A stretch of DNA of 55,558 nucleotides from Pseudomonas sp. HAR-UPW-AIA-41. Lineage in GTDB: Bacteria; Pseudomonadota; Gammaproteobacteria; Pseudomonadales; Pseudomonadaceae. Positions 18,973 through 26,865 of the stretch are shown one piece after another (position 1 is the first letter of the stretch; every line of letters begins with the position of its first letter). The stretch is from positions 1-55,558 of the forward strand of contig NZ_NSLB01000012.1 in the NCBI RefSeq assembly GCF_002304225.1, written 5' to 3'. A program made the position numbers and the translations under genes. The notes below the pieces were generated by a model that was not told the DNA's origin, ran no database searches, and saw nothing but the letters and a program-made list of their open reading frames with translations.

Positions 18973-18997
18973 AAACCGGGCCAAGGCCCGGTTTTTT
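18973..18997 (+). terminator. Rho-independent terminator after pagL
   Basis: Ten-base-pair stem (AAACCGGGCC and complement) with a two-base AA core loop, followed by six T. It lies 17 bases beyond the pagL stop and 12 bases before the end of the convergent YkgJ gene; the A run on the 5' side may also serve the leftward transcript from the other strand. Confidence 0.9.
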
Positions 18998-19008
18998 ATT
19001 GCCTGCGG

Positions 19009-19317
19009 TCAGCGGTAGATGCTGTCCATGCCACGACGTTCGTCCTGGCATTCCGGCGAGCCGGTGGCGAATTCGCGACAGACCAGCGGGCGCACTTCGT
19101 AGATGGTGCAGCGCATGGTGTCGCGGTCCAGTGCCGCACACCAGCCGTCATCCAGACGCAGCATGGTTTCGCCGCCCCAGTCGTCGGTGCTGATGAAGCG
19201 CTCGGGCACGCCGGTGTCGGTCAGCAGCATGACTTCCAGCTGGCAGCAACAGGCCGCGCAGGTGCTACAGCTGATGCTGGGATCGATGGGCAGGTTGGTC
19301 AGGGGGATCTGGTTCAT
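19009..19317 (-). CDS. YkgJ-family cysteine-cluster protein
   Basis: A 102-residue protein with the cysteine cluster of the UPF0153/YkgJ family: CSTCAACCCQLEV near the N-terminus, then CAALDRDTMRCTIYEVRPLVCREF and a final Cys in SPECQDER. These cysteines are thought to bind a metal or iron-sulfur centre; the function is unknown. It lies 87 bases downstream of the DUF2878 gene on the same strand and may be read from the same operon or from its own promoter. Confidence 0.85.
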   Translation of the reverse strand: MNQIPLTNLPIDPSISCSTCAACCCQLEVMLLTDTGVPERFISTDDWGGETMLRLDDGWCAALDRDTMRCTIYEVRPLVCREFATGSPECQDERRGMDSIYR

Positions 19318-19404
19318 GCCGCCAGTGTACGGGAGAAGGGCAGCGTCGGCGCGACGACTTGCCGGACGGCCTGACGAATCAGGCTTTCTTCACCCACGTG
19401 CTGG

Positions 19405-19944
19405 CTAGTCAACCTTTACCGGGGTGGCTGAACGGATGCCGGCAGGTGGCGTTGCCAGACGACTGGCCAGTGCATGCAGCACGGGTAGCCATACTGCCCA
19501 GAGCAGACCGAGCAGCAACAGGCTGGGCGCGGTGCCCAGTGGCAGGCCGACTCCGGCCAGTTTCGCGCCGGCGTAGTAGGAGAGCGGGCCGCTGGTAGCG
19601 CCCAGCAGGCTGGCCAGCCACCAGGGGCGGGCGGTCCAGGCCAGGCTGTGGCGCAGGGTTGTGGCGAGCAGGGCCCAGAGCAGTGCCAGCCAGGCCGGCA
19701 GCAGCCAACTGTCGCCGGCAAAATCGAACAGGCCGAGGTTGAGCAGCAGGCTGTCGAGCAGGCTGCCCAGCAGGGTGACGATCAGCACCAGGCGCAGGTC
19801 GCTCTGACGCTCGTGACTGAGCCACAGCTGCGCAGCCAGGCAGGCCAGCCCGCCCAGCAGCCACCAGGGCTGACTGGCGGCGAGGATGCAGGCCAGCCAG
19901 CCGAGCTGGAACAGCAGTGCATTGCCCAGCAGTTGCCAGCGCAT
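19405..19944 (-). CDS. DUF2878 family membrane protein
   Basis: A 179-residue hydrophobic protein starting MRWQLLGNALLFQLGWLACILAASQPWWLLGG, with about five or six membrane segments and tryptophan-rich loops characteristic of DUF2878. Its ATG at 19944 lies two bases after the cfa stop, so it is the last gene of the photolyase/lipid operon. Longer starts would run into cfa. The function is unknown; its constant association with Cfa, DUF1365 and FAD oxidoreductase genes suggests a role in fatty-acid or membrane modification. Confidence 0.82.
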   Translation of the reverse strand: MRWQLLGNALLFQLGWLACILAASQPWWLLGGLACLAAQLWLSHERQSDLRLVLIVTLLGSLLDSLLLNLGLFDFAGDSWLLPAWLALLWALLATTLRHSLAWTARPWWLASLLGATSGPLSYYAGAKLAGVGLPLGTAPSLLLLGLLWAVWLPVLHALASRLATPPAGIRSATPVKVD

Positions 19945-19946
19945 GC

Positions 19947-21218
19947 TCAGACGCTCAGGTTGCCCAGCAGCGGCGCCGGGCGTGCCTGCGGTTTGGCCAG
20001 CAGCAGCTGGGCGGTGCCGATGGTGCGTTCGAGGAAGCCGCCCTCGCAGTAGCACAGGTAGAACTCCCACAGGCGGTAGAAGTGCTCGTCATAACCAAGT
20101 TGCTGCAGGTTCTGCCGGGCTTCCTTGAGATTGTCGTGCCAGTGGCGCAGGGTGCGGGCGTAGTGCAGGCCGAAGTCTTCCAGATGATGCAGGTTCATGT
20201 CGGTCTGGCGGCTCACGATATCGAGCATCTTGTGCACCGAGGGCAGGGCGCCGCCGGGGAAGATGTAGCGCTGGATGAAGTCCACCGAGCGCCTGGCCTG
20301 CTCGTAGCGCTGGTCACGGATGGTGATGGCCTGCAGCAGCATCAGGCCGTCGTCCTTGAGCAGGCGGCTGCACTTGTCGAAATAGGTGGGCAGAAAGCGA
20401 TGGCCCACCGCTTCGATCATCTCGATCGACACCAGCTTGTCGTACTGGCCGGTGAGGTCGCGGTAGTCGCAGAGCAGAAGGGTGATGCGGTCCTGCAGAC
20501 CCTGTTCGCGGATGCGCTGCTCGGTGTAGGCATACTGCTCGCGTGACAGGGTGGTGGTGGTTACCCGGCAGCCATAGTGGGTGGCCGCGTAAAGCGCCAT
20601 GCTGCCCCAGCCCGTGCCGATTTCCAGCAGATGATCCTCGGGCTTGAGCGCCAGCTTCTGGCAGATGCGTTCCAGTTTGTGCAGCTGGGCGTGCTCCAGG
20701 CTGGCACCGTCATGGGGGAACATGGCCGCCGAGTACATCATGGTCGGGTCGAGAAACTGCTCGAACAGCTGGTTGCCCAGGTCGTAGTGGGCGGCGATGT
20801 TCTTCTGCGAGCCGCGCCGGGTATTGCGGTTGAGCCAGTGCAGGCCCTTGAGCAGCGGGCGGCCAAGCAGGGCCAGGCCACGTTCCATGCCGTCGAGTAC
20901 GTCCAGGTTGCTGACGAATACGCGTACCACGGCGGTCAGGTCCGGCGTGCGCCAGTAACCGTGGATATAGGCTTCGCCGGCGCCGATCGAGCCATTGCCG
21001 GCCACCAGGCCCCAGAGTGCCGGGTCGGTCACCTCGATTTCGCCGTGCAGGCTGCTGTGCGGGTCGCCGAAGACCCGGGTTTCGCCCTGGTCGATCAGGC
21101 GCAGCTGGCCGTGGCGCAGTTGCTGCAGCTGGCGCAGCACGGCACTGCGCAGCAGCTCGGCGGCGATGCCGCGGCTGGCCAGTAGAGACGATTTGGCAGT
21201 CAGGCTAGAGCTTTTCAT
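19947..21218 (-). CDS. cfa: Cyclopropane-fatty-acyl-phospholipid synthase family methyltransferase
   Basis: A 423-residue SAM-dependent enzyme that would transfer a methylene or methyl group to the double bond of unsaturated phospholipid acyl chains at the inner membrane. It has a poorly conserved N-terminal domain and then AHYDLGNQLFEQFLDPTMMYSAAMF, the SAM loop LLEIGTGWGSMALYAATHYGCRVTTTTLSREQYAYTEQRI, VSIEMIEAVGHRFLPTYF and FIQRYIFPGGALPS, all typical of Cfa. The start overlaps DUF1365 by 14 bases. Neighbours (DUF1365, FAD oxidoreductase, SDR, NTF2-like, photolyase) mark it as the stress/light-associated paralogue rather than the stand-alone stationary-phase cfa. Confidence 0.92.
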   Translation of the reverse strand: MKSSSLTAKSSLLASRGIAAELLRSAVLRQLQQLRHGQLRLIDQGETRVFGDPHSSLHGEIEVTDPALWGLVAGNGSIGAGEAYIHGYWRTPDLTAVVRVFVSNLDVLDGMERGLALLGRPLLKGLHWLNRNTRRGSQKNIAAHYDLGNQLFEQFLDPTMMYSAAMFPHDGASLEHAQLHKLERICQKLALKPEDHLLEIGTGWGSMALYAATHYGCRVTTTTLSREQYAYTEQRIREQGLQDRITLLLCDYRDLTGQYDKLVSIEMIEAVGHRFLPTYFDKCSRLLKDDGLMLLQAITIRDQRYEQARRSVDFIQRYIFPGGALPSVHKMLDIVSRQTDMNLHHLEDFGLHYARTLRHWHDNLKEARQNLQQLGYDEHFYRLWEFYLCYCEGGFLERTIGTAQLLLAKPQARPAPLLGNLSV

Positions 21219-22017
21219 CGGCGGTGTCCTTGCGCAGAGGCACGGCCACGCGTTGCGTGCCCAGTGCCGGTTGATGAGTGAACAGCGGGATACGTTTGAG
21301 CAGCAGGCGCAGGGCTTCCCAGTAGATGGCCAGCACGGTCTTGGCGGTCATCCAGGGAAAGCTCAGCAGGTGGCGGTGCAGGGTGGCGCGGCTGAGCGGC
21401 TGACGGCTCAGGCTGAGGGTGGCGTCGAACAGCTTGCTGCTGCCCTGCCAGTCCTCCATGTGAATGCCCAGCCTGGCGGCAGCCGGGCTGAAGGTCATGT
21501 GGTACTCCAGATCGCGCGGCAGAAAGGGCGAGACATGAAACGCCTTGGCCACGGCGACATGCTGATGGCCATCGCCCTCGGCCGGCAGCACATAGTGATA
21601 GCGCTCCAGCCAGGGGGTGTTGCTGACTTCGCAGAGAATGGCCTGCAGACGCTCTTCGCGGTCGAAGCAGTAGAAGAAGCTGGCCGGGTTGAACGCCAGG
21701 CCCCAGCTGCGGGGCTGGGTCAGCAGGCGCACCGGTCCGTCGATCAGACGGCCAAGGGCCTGACTGACCTGCTGCTGCACCGCGCGCTTGAGTGACTGGC
21801 CGGCGCGGGTCTGCTCTGGCAGGAAGTCCGTCTCGCGGAAGGCGAAGGGTGCCAGTCGGGCGCGACCGGCCAGTGGCGAGAGGCCGAGCACGGCATCCTG
21901 CTCGTCCAGATCGAGGTAGAGCAGGCCGATGCGGTATTCGAAGGCATGGGCGCGCGGGGCGAAGCGGCGGTGGCGCACTTCGCCCTGATACAGCGCACTG
22001 TGCCGTACGCCGCTCAC
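21205..22017 (-). CDS. DUF1365 domain-containing protein
   Basis: A 270-residue protein starting MSGVRHSALYQGEVRHRRFAPRAHAFEYRIGLLYLDLDE, with the family segments LLTQPRSWGLAFNPASFFYCFDRE, LQAILCEVSNTPWLERYHYVL and KAFHVSPFLPRDLEYHMTF. DUF1365 proteins nearly always sit between an FAD-dependent amine-oxidase-like protein and a Cfa-type methyltransferase, as here. The biochemical function is undefined. It overlaps the FAD gene by ATGA and cfa by 14 bases. Confidence 0.88.
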   Translation of the reverse strand: MSGVRHSALYQGEVRHRRFAPRAHAFEYRIGLLYLDLDEQDAVLGLSPLAGRARLAPFAFRETDFLPEQTRAGQSLKRAVQQQVSQALGRLIDGPVRLLTQPRSWGLAFNPASFFYCFDREERLQAILCEVSNTPWLERYHYVLPAEGDGHQHVAVAKAFHVSPFLPRDLEYHMTFSPAAARLGIHMEDWQGSSKLFDATLSLSRQPLSRATLHRHLLSFPWMTAKTVLAIYWEALRLLLKRIPLFTHQPALGTQRVAVPLRKDTADEKL

Positions 22018-23261
22018 AGACTGACTCCGAAGTGCCGGGCCACGCGCAGGGCGCTGACCACACCGTCCTCGTGGAAGCCGTTGGCCCAGTAGGCACCGCA
22101 GAAATAGCTGTGCTGCCGGCCCTGAAGCTCCTCCCCGCGCAGCTGGGCGGCGCTGGCCGCCAGGCTGTACTGCGGGTGCGCATAGCTGAAACGGGCGAGG
22201 ATCTTGTCCGGGTCGATGGCGTCGGTCTGGTTGAGGCTGACGCAGAAGGTATGTTCGGACTCGATGCCCTGCAGGATGTTCATGTTGTAGGTGACCGCCG
22301 CCGGTTGCCGGGTCGGTCCGCCCAGGCGGTAGTTCCAGCTGGCCCAGGCCAGACGCCGCTTGGGCAGCATGCGGGTATCGGTGTGCAGTACCACGTCATT
22401 GTCGGCATAGCGCAGGGCACCGAGGATTTCCGCCTCGCTGACGCTGGGTTCGGCCAGCAGTTGCAGGGCCTGATCGCTGTGGCAGGCAAAGATCACCGCA
22501 TCGAAACGCTCGCGGCCGGCCGGGCTCTCCAGGGTCACGCCCAGCTCGTCGCGTTCGACCCGGCTGACCGGGCAGTTGAGGCGGATGCGTTCGGCAAAGC
22601 CCTTGGTGAGCGGGGCCACGTAGGCGCTGGAGCCGCCCTCGATGACATACCACTGCGGGCGGTTGCTGACCGACAGCAGGCCGTGATTCTTGAAGAAGCG
22701 CACGAAGAACTGCAGGGGGAAACCGAGCATGTCGGCCAGCGACATGGACCAGATCGCCGCACCCATCGGCACGATGTAGTGCTCGATGAAGCGCTGGCCG
22801 TAGCCGTTCTGGCTGAGGTACTGGCCGAGGGTGATGTCGGCGGCGATGCGGCCCTGCTCCAGATCGCTCAGGGTTTCCTTGTTGAAGCGCAGGATATCGC
22901 GAATCATCCCCCAGAATCGTGGCGACAGCAGGTTGCTGCGCTGGGCGAACAGGCTGTTGAGGTCATGCCCGTTGTATTCCACGTCCGTGTCAGGGTCGCT
23001 GACGGCAAAGCTCATTTCCGTCGGCTTGAAGCCCACGCCCAGTTGCTGCAGCAGCTGGATGAAGTTGGGGTAGGTCCAGTCGTTGAACACGATGAAGCCG
23101 GTATCCACCGCGTACTCGCGGCCATCCAGACGCACCGGCACCGTGTGGGTGTGGCCGCCGATCCAGTCCTGCGCTTCGAATACGGTGATCTCGTGTTCCC
23201 GCTGCAGCAGGTAGGCCGAGGTCAGGCCGGCAATGCCGCTGCCGATGATGGCGATTTTCAT
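22014..23261 (-). CDS. FAD-dependent NAD(P)-binding amine-oxidase-like protein
   Basis: A 415-residue flavoprotein starting MKIAIIGSGIAGLTSAYLLQREHEITVFEAQDWIGGHTHTVPV, with the Rossmann GxGxxG and the GGHTHT motif of the family found beside DUF1365 and Cfa. Later segments include TGFIVFNDWTYPNF, MGAAIWSM, PQWYVIEGGSSAYVAPL and the C-terminal SYFCGAYWANGFHEDGVVSALRVA, which closes the FAD site. In alphaproteobacteria related proteins act on acyl chains of phospholipids; a desaturase or oxidase role here is inference. It overlaps both neighbours by ATGA. Confidence 0.87.
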   Translation of the reverse strand: MKIAIIGSGIAGLTSAYLLQREHEITVFEAQDWIGGHTHTVPVRLDGREYAVDTGFIVFNDWTYPNFIQLLQQLGVGFKPTEMSFAVSDPDTDVEYNGHDLNSLFAQRSNLLSPRFWGMIRDILRFNKETLSDLEQGRIAADITLGQYLSQNGYGQRFIEHYIVPMGAAIWSMSLADMLGFPLQFFVRFFKNHGLLSVSNRPQWYVIEGGSSAYVAPLTKGFAERIRLNCPVSRVERDELGVTLESPAGRERFDAVIFACHSDQALQLLAEPSVSEAEILGALRYADNDVVLHTDTRMLPKRRLAWASWNYRLGGPTRQPAAVTYNMNILQGIESEHTFCVSLNQTDAIDPDKILARFSYAHPQYSLAASAAQLRGEELQGRQHSYFCGAYWANGFHEDGVVSALRVARHFGVSL

Positions 23262-24082
23262 GGCTGTACATCCTTGTCTGAAACCGACCTGGGTGAAGTT
23301 GGCTGGCTGGAGTTCGGTCGGGCCAGGCGTTTGCCGATGGCCAGTTGCAGGCGTCTGGGCAGGTGGGCGAGCAGCAGCAGACCGGCGATGAAGGGCGTGG
23401 GGAACGCAATCTCCACCGGCCGTGCGGGCAGGCGCCGGGCGATATGGCTGGCGGCCTTGCTCACCGGCCAGCGCAGGGGCATGGGGAAGTCGTTCTGCGC
23501 CGTCAGCGGGGTGTCGACGAAGCCGGGGCTGATCAGAGTGACGTCGATGCCTTCGTGGGCCAGGTCGATGCGCAGGCTGTCCATCAGGTAGCGCAGGCCG
23601 GCCTTGGAGGCACCATAGGCTTCGGCACGCGGCAGGGGGAAATAGGTCACCGAGCTGCCCACCGCCACCAGCTGCGGCCTGAGGCCTGCGCGCAGCAGCG
23701 GCAGGGCGGCTTCGATGCAGTAGGCGGCCGAGAGCAGGTTGGCGCGCAGCACGCGCTCGACCATGGTGGCCTGAAAGTCGGCAGCCTCGACATACTCACA
23801 GGTGCCGGCATTGAGGATGGCCATGTCCAGCGCGCCCCAGTGCAGGCGGATACGCTCGCCGATGGCCTCGACCTGGGTGGCGTCACCCAGATCGCCGGGC
23901 GCCAGTAGCACCTGTCCGGGGAAACGGTCGCTCAGCAGTTGCAGCGGTCCGCTGCGCCGGGCGCTCAGGGCCAGATGATGGCCGGCGCTCAGCAGTTCTT
24001 CGGCCAGCGCGAAGCCGATGCCGCTGCTGGCACCGGTCAGCCAGATCCGCTGGCTGCCGGGGTTGGGGCGGGGTGCGTTCAT
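23258..24082 (-). CDS. Short-chain dehydrogenase/reductase
   Basis: A 274-residue SDR starting MNAPRPNPGSQRIWLTGASSGIGFALAEELL. It has the cofactor loop TGASSGIG, the structural NAG in AILNAGTCEYV, catalytic Ser and Y-x3-K in VGSSVTYFPLPRAEAYGASKAGLRYLMDSL, and ISPGFVDTPLT. A hydrophobic C-terminal stretch (FIAGLLLLAHLPRRLQ) suggests membrane association. The ATG at 24082 overlaps the NTF2-like stop as ATGA. The substrate is unknown, but context implies fatty-acid or lipid oxidation or reduction. Confidence 0.87.
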   Translation of the reverse strand: MNAPRPNPGSQRIWLTGASSGIGFALAEELLSAGHHLALSARRSGPLQLLSDRFPGQVLLAPGDLGDATQVEAIGERIRLHWGALDMAILNAGTCEYVEAADFQATMVERVLRANLLSAAYCIEAALPLLRAGLRPQLVAVGSSVTYFPLPRAEAYGASKAGLRYLMDSLRIDLAHEGIDVTLISPGFVDTPLTAQNDFPMPLRWPVSKAASHIARRLPARPVEIAFPTPFIAGLLLLAHLPRRLQLAIGKRLARPNSSQPTSPRSVSDKDVQP

Positions 24083-24504
24083 ACCAGTCTCCGTTTCAGC
24101 CAGCGGATCGCGCTGCCCAGCAATGGCAGGTGCTCGTAGAGCAGGTTGCCGGCGTCGAAGTAGTCGCGGTGGCGGTAGACCTTGCCGTCGCTCCACTGCA
24201 GGTGGCTGCAGCCATCGACCCGGATCAGCCCGCCGCCGGCCAGACGTGGATGGCGGTAGCTCATGGTCCAGCGCAGGTAGCCGCTGTTGTCGCCGGTCTG
24301 GTCGAAGGCATGGAAGTCGAAGCGCAGCTCGCGCACGTTGGCGTACAGCTCGCTGAAGTACTGACGCACGTTGGCCAGGCCGCTGATCTGGTGCAGCGGG
24401 TCGTGGAACACCACGTCGCGGCTGTACAGCTCGTCCAGTCGGTGCAGGTTATCGGCGCCCAGTGCGGCAAAGTGCCGGGCAAAGTCACGCAGGAACTCAG
24501 ACAT
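24079..24504 (-). CDS. NTF2-like / SnoaL-type protein
   Basis: A 141-residue protein with the cone-shaped NTF2-like fold signature (ALGADNLHRLDELYSRDVVFHDPLHQISGLANVRQYFSELYANV and WTMSYRHPRLAGGGLIRVDGCSHLQWSDGKVYRHRDYFDAGNLLYEHLPLLGSAIRWLKRRL). Such proteins bind small hydrophobic ligands or act as isomerases/hydratases. It overlaps photolyase by eight bases and the SDR gene by four. The same gene accompanies SDR-FAD-DUF1365-Cfa clusters elsewhere; the role is unknown. Confidence 0.8.
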   Translation of the reverse strand: MSEFLRDFARHFAALGADNLHRLDELYSRDVVFHDPLHQISGLANVRQYFSELYANVRELRFDFHAFDQTGDNSGYLRWTMSYRHPRLAGGGLIRVDGCSHLQWSDGKVYRHRDYFDAGNLLYEHLPLLGSAIRWLKRRLV

Positions 24505-25927
24505 GGGCGGGCTCCAGATTCTTGAAGGCGGCCAGTGCGCGTTCGCGGCTCTTGCTCAGGTCGACCATGGGCCGCGGGTAGCCGGCCACGCCGAACAGCC
24601 CGCCGAGGGCGTCGGGGTTGTGAATATCGCGCTTGTTCAGGCTGGCCAGTTCCGGCAGCCAGTGGCGCAGGAAGCGGCCGTCCGGGTCGAACTTGGCCGA
24701 CTGGCTGAGCGGATTGAAGATGCGGAAGTAGGGCGCGGCATCGGTGCCGGTTGAGGCACTCCATTGCCAGCCGCCGTTGTTGGCCGCCAGATCACCGTCG
24801 ATCAGGTGGCGCATGAACCAGCGCTCGCCTTCGCGCCAGTCGATCAGCAGATTTTTGGTGAGGAACATGGCCACGATCATGCGCAGGCGGTTGTGCATCC
24901 AGCCGGTCTCGCGCAGCTGGCGCATGGCGGCGTCGATGATCGGCAGGCCCGTGAGGCCTTCCTGCCAGGCGGCCAGCTCCTCCGGGGCATGGCGCCAGGC
25001 GAGGGCTTCGGTTTCGCGGCGGAAGGCGCGGCCCATGGAAACCCGCGGGTAACCCACCAGAATGTGCTTGTAGAACTCACGCCAGAGCAGTTCGCTGATC
25101 CAGCACACGGCGCCGGGATTGCCACTGGCGAACTCGCCACGGTTGATGGTCAGGGCCGCATGCAGACACTGGCGCGGCGAGATGACGCCGGCGGCCAGGT
25201 ACGCCGAGAGCTGACTGGTGCCGGGAGTGGCGGGGAAGTCGCGCTGCTGGTCGTACCACTCCAGCTGTTCATCGGCAAACCGCTGCAGGCGCTGCTGGGC
25301 CTCGTCTTCGCCGGCCGGCCAGAGCTGGCGCAGGGCCTCGCCGGGAGGGGCGAAACCGGCCACCTCGCGGGGGATGGGGTCGCTGGAAATCGGCAGCGGT
25401 GCCTGCGCGGCCGGCAGTGGCCGGCAGGCGGGCAGGGCGGTGGCCAGGCGCTGGTAGCAGACCTTGCGGAACTGACTGAACACCTGAAAGTAGCCGCCGC
25501 TCTGGGTCAGTACGCTGCCCGGGGCGAAGAACAACTGGTCGAGGTGGCTGTGCAGGGCCACGCCATGCTGGGCCAGATGCTCGCGGCAGGCCAGGTCGCG
25601 GCGGCTTTCGTGTATGCCGTATTCCTCGTTCAGGTGCACGGCGCGGATCTGCAGGCTCTGGCAAATGTCGCCGAGCAGCGCCGGCACCTGTTGCCAGGTG
25701 TCGGCATGACGCACCAGCAGCGGCACGTTCAGACGCGCCAGTTGCTGTTGCAGGGCGCTCAGATTGCGCAGCCAGAAGTCCACCTTGCAGGCGGCGTCAT
25801 CGTGGGCCAGCCACTGCTGCGGAGTTATCAGGTACAGCGCCACGGTCGGTCCGGCGGCCATGGCCGCGCACAGGGCCGTGTTGTCGTGGGCGCGCAGGTC
25901 GCTGCGCAGCCAGAGCAGTTGGGTCAT
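24497..25927 (-). CDS. phrB: Deoxyribodipyrimidine (CPD) photolyase
   Basis: Light-driven repair of cyclobutane pyrimidine dimers. The 476-residue class I enzyme starts MTQLLWLRSDLRAHDNTALCAAM (antenna domain). Its FAD-binding C-terminal domain includes LSAYLAAGVISPRQCL, WISELLWREFYKHIL, LPIIDAAMRQLRETGWMHNRLRMIVAMFLTKNLLIDWREGERWFM and LAANNGGWQWSASTGTDAAPYFRIFNP, which contain the FAD and dimer contacts of the family. The start overlaps the MerR stop as ATGA. Placement behind LitR-like operators fits light induction. Confidence 0.96.
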   Translation of the reverse strand: MTQLLWLRSDLRAHDNTALCAAMAAGPTVALYLITPQQWLAHDDAACKVDFWLRNLSALQQQLARLNVPLLVRHADTWQQVPALLGDICQSLQIRAVHLNEEYGIHESRRDLACREHLAQHGVALHSHLDQLFFAPGSVLTQSGGYFQVFSQFRKVCYQRLATALPACRPLPAAQAPLPISSDPIPREVAGFAPPGEALRQLWPAGEDEAQQRLQRFADEQLEWYDQQRDFPATPGTSQLSAYLAAGVISPRQCLHAALTINRGEFASGNPGAVCWISELLWREFYKHILVGYPRVSMGRAFRRETEALAWRHAPEELAAWQEGLTGLPIIDAAMRQLRETGWMHNRLRMIVAMFLTKNLLIDWREGERWFMRHLIDGDLAANNGGWQWSASTGTDAAPYFRIFNPLSQSAKFDPDGRFLRHWLPELASLNKRDIHNPDALGGLFGVAGYPRPMVDLSKSRERALAAFKNLEPAHV

Positions 25928-26865
25928 TGCGCGGCTCCGGGCAAAAGCTGGTGTTCCTGCAGGCTGTGCAGGGCGTTGAGGGGGGTGACGGCCAGGCTCA
26001 GGCCGGGCATGTCGTGCAATTCATCGTGGTGGATGCGCGCCGCCGGGCCTGCCAGCAGCAACGGAATGGCGCTGGTGCTGGCCAGCCGGGGTAACTGCTT
26101 GCGCAGCACGTTGTTGTCCAGGCTCTGACTGGAGTAAAGCAGCACGGCGCGTGGCTTGAGTTGTTCCAGCGCCAGGCTCAGTTCGCCCAGCGGCACGGGC
26201 CAGTCGAACACCTCCACCGGGCAGTCGGCGCTGGAGGCCAGCCAGGCGCTCAGCCACAGCCCGGCCTCCAGCGGCAGGCTGGAGAGATTCAGCAGCAGCA
26301 GCGGCGCGCCGCCCTGCTGACGGTTGTTGTGATACAGACGCGCGCCCAGCTTGCTGCGCAGCCACGAGTGGAAGAACACCCACTCCAGCTGACTGCCGAA
26401 CTGCCCCTGCCAGCGCTGTTCCAGCTCAGCCAGCAGCGGTAGCAGCAGTTGCTCGCAGAGGGTGCGCGGCGGGTAGAGGGCCAGGTTGCGGTTGAACAGA
26501 TCGTCCAGCTGTCGCTCCGACAGCTGCAGCACGGCCTGCAGCAGTTGCTGGCGTTGCTCGCTCCACTGGCTGGCCTGTGGCTGCGGAGCCGCGCTGCGGC
26601 TGCTGAGCAGTTCGTTGACCTGGCTGACCGCGACGCCGCGGTTGAGCCAGGTGAGGATGGCCTGGATGCGCGCCACGTGTTCGCTGTTGTACAGACGATG
26701 CCCCTTGGCCGTGCGGCCGGGCACGATCAGGCCGTAGCGGCGCTCCCAGGCACGCAGGGTCACGGCGTTGACGCCGGTCTGGCGGGCGACGTCGCGGATT
26801 GGCAGCCAGCCCTGCTCGAGGGCTGTCTGGTAGTCATCCGGCAACGGGTGGGCTTCAGATGGCAT
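25924..26865 (-). CDS. MerR-family regulator, LitR/CarH/PplR-like
   Basis: A 313-residue regulator with an N-terminal MerR helix-turn-helix (LPIRDVARQTGVNAVTLRAWERRYGLIVPGRTAKGHRLYNSEHVARIQAILTWLNRGV). The C-terminal half resembles the B12-binding domains of LitR/CarH photoreceptors, but the canonical E/D-x-H-x-x-G is not recognisable (the equivalent stretch reads SLPLEAGL), and no clean W-x9-E-H cap motif is present. That fits the class II LitR (PplR) proteins of pseudomonads, which act without B12. It overlaps the upstream DUF523/DUF1722 gene by eleven bases and photolyase by four. Inferred target: the two TGTACA-N12-TGTACA sites at 27838-27911, giving autoregulation. Confidence 0.83.
   Translation of the reverse strand: MPSEAHPLPDDYQTALEQGWLPIRDVARQTGVNAVTLRAWERRYGLIVPGRTAKGHRLYNSEHVARIQAILTWLNRGVAVSQVNELLSSRSAAPQPQASQWSEQRQQLLQAVLQLSERQLDDLFNRNLALYPPRTLCEQLLLPLLAELEQRWQGQFGSQLEWVFFHSWLRSKLGARLYHNNRQQGGAPLLLLNLSSLPLEAGLWLSAWLASSADCPVEVFDWPVPLGELSLALEQLKPRAVLLYSSQSLDNNVLRKQLPRLASTSAIPLLLAGPAARIHHDELHDMPGLSLAVTPLNALHSLQEHQLLPGAAQ

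Noticed and set aside
23264..23270. TGTACA near the start of the FAD oxidoreductase gene
   Set aside because: Single half-site without a partner, at an overlapping gene junction inside the operon.
21792..23591. A 599-codon open frame on the plus strand
   Set aside because: Antisense to the DUF1365, FAD oxidoreductase and SDR genes, which form a coupled string on the minus strand.
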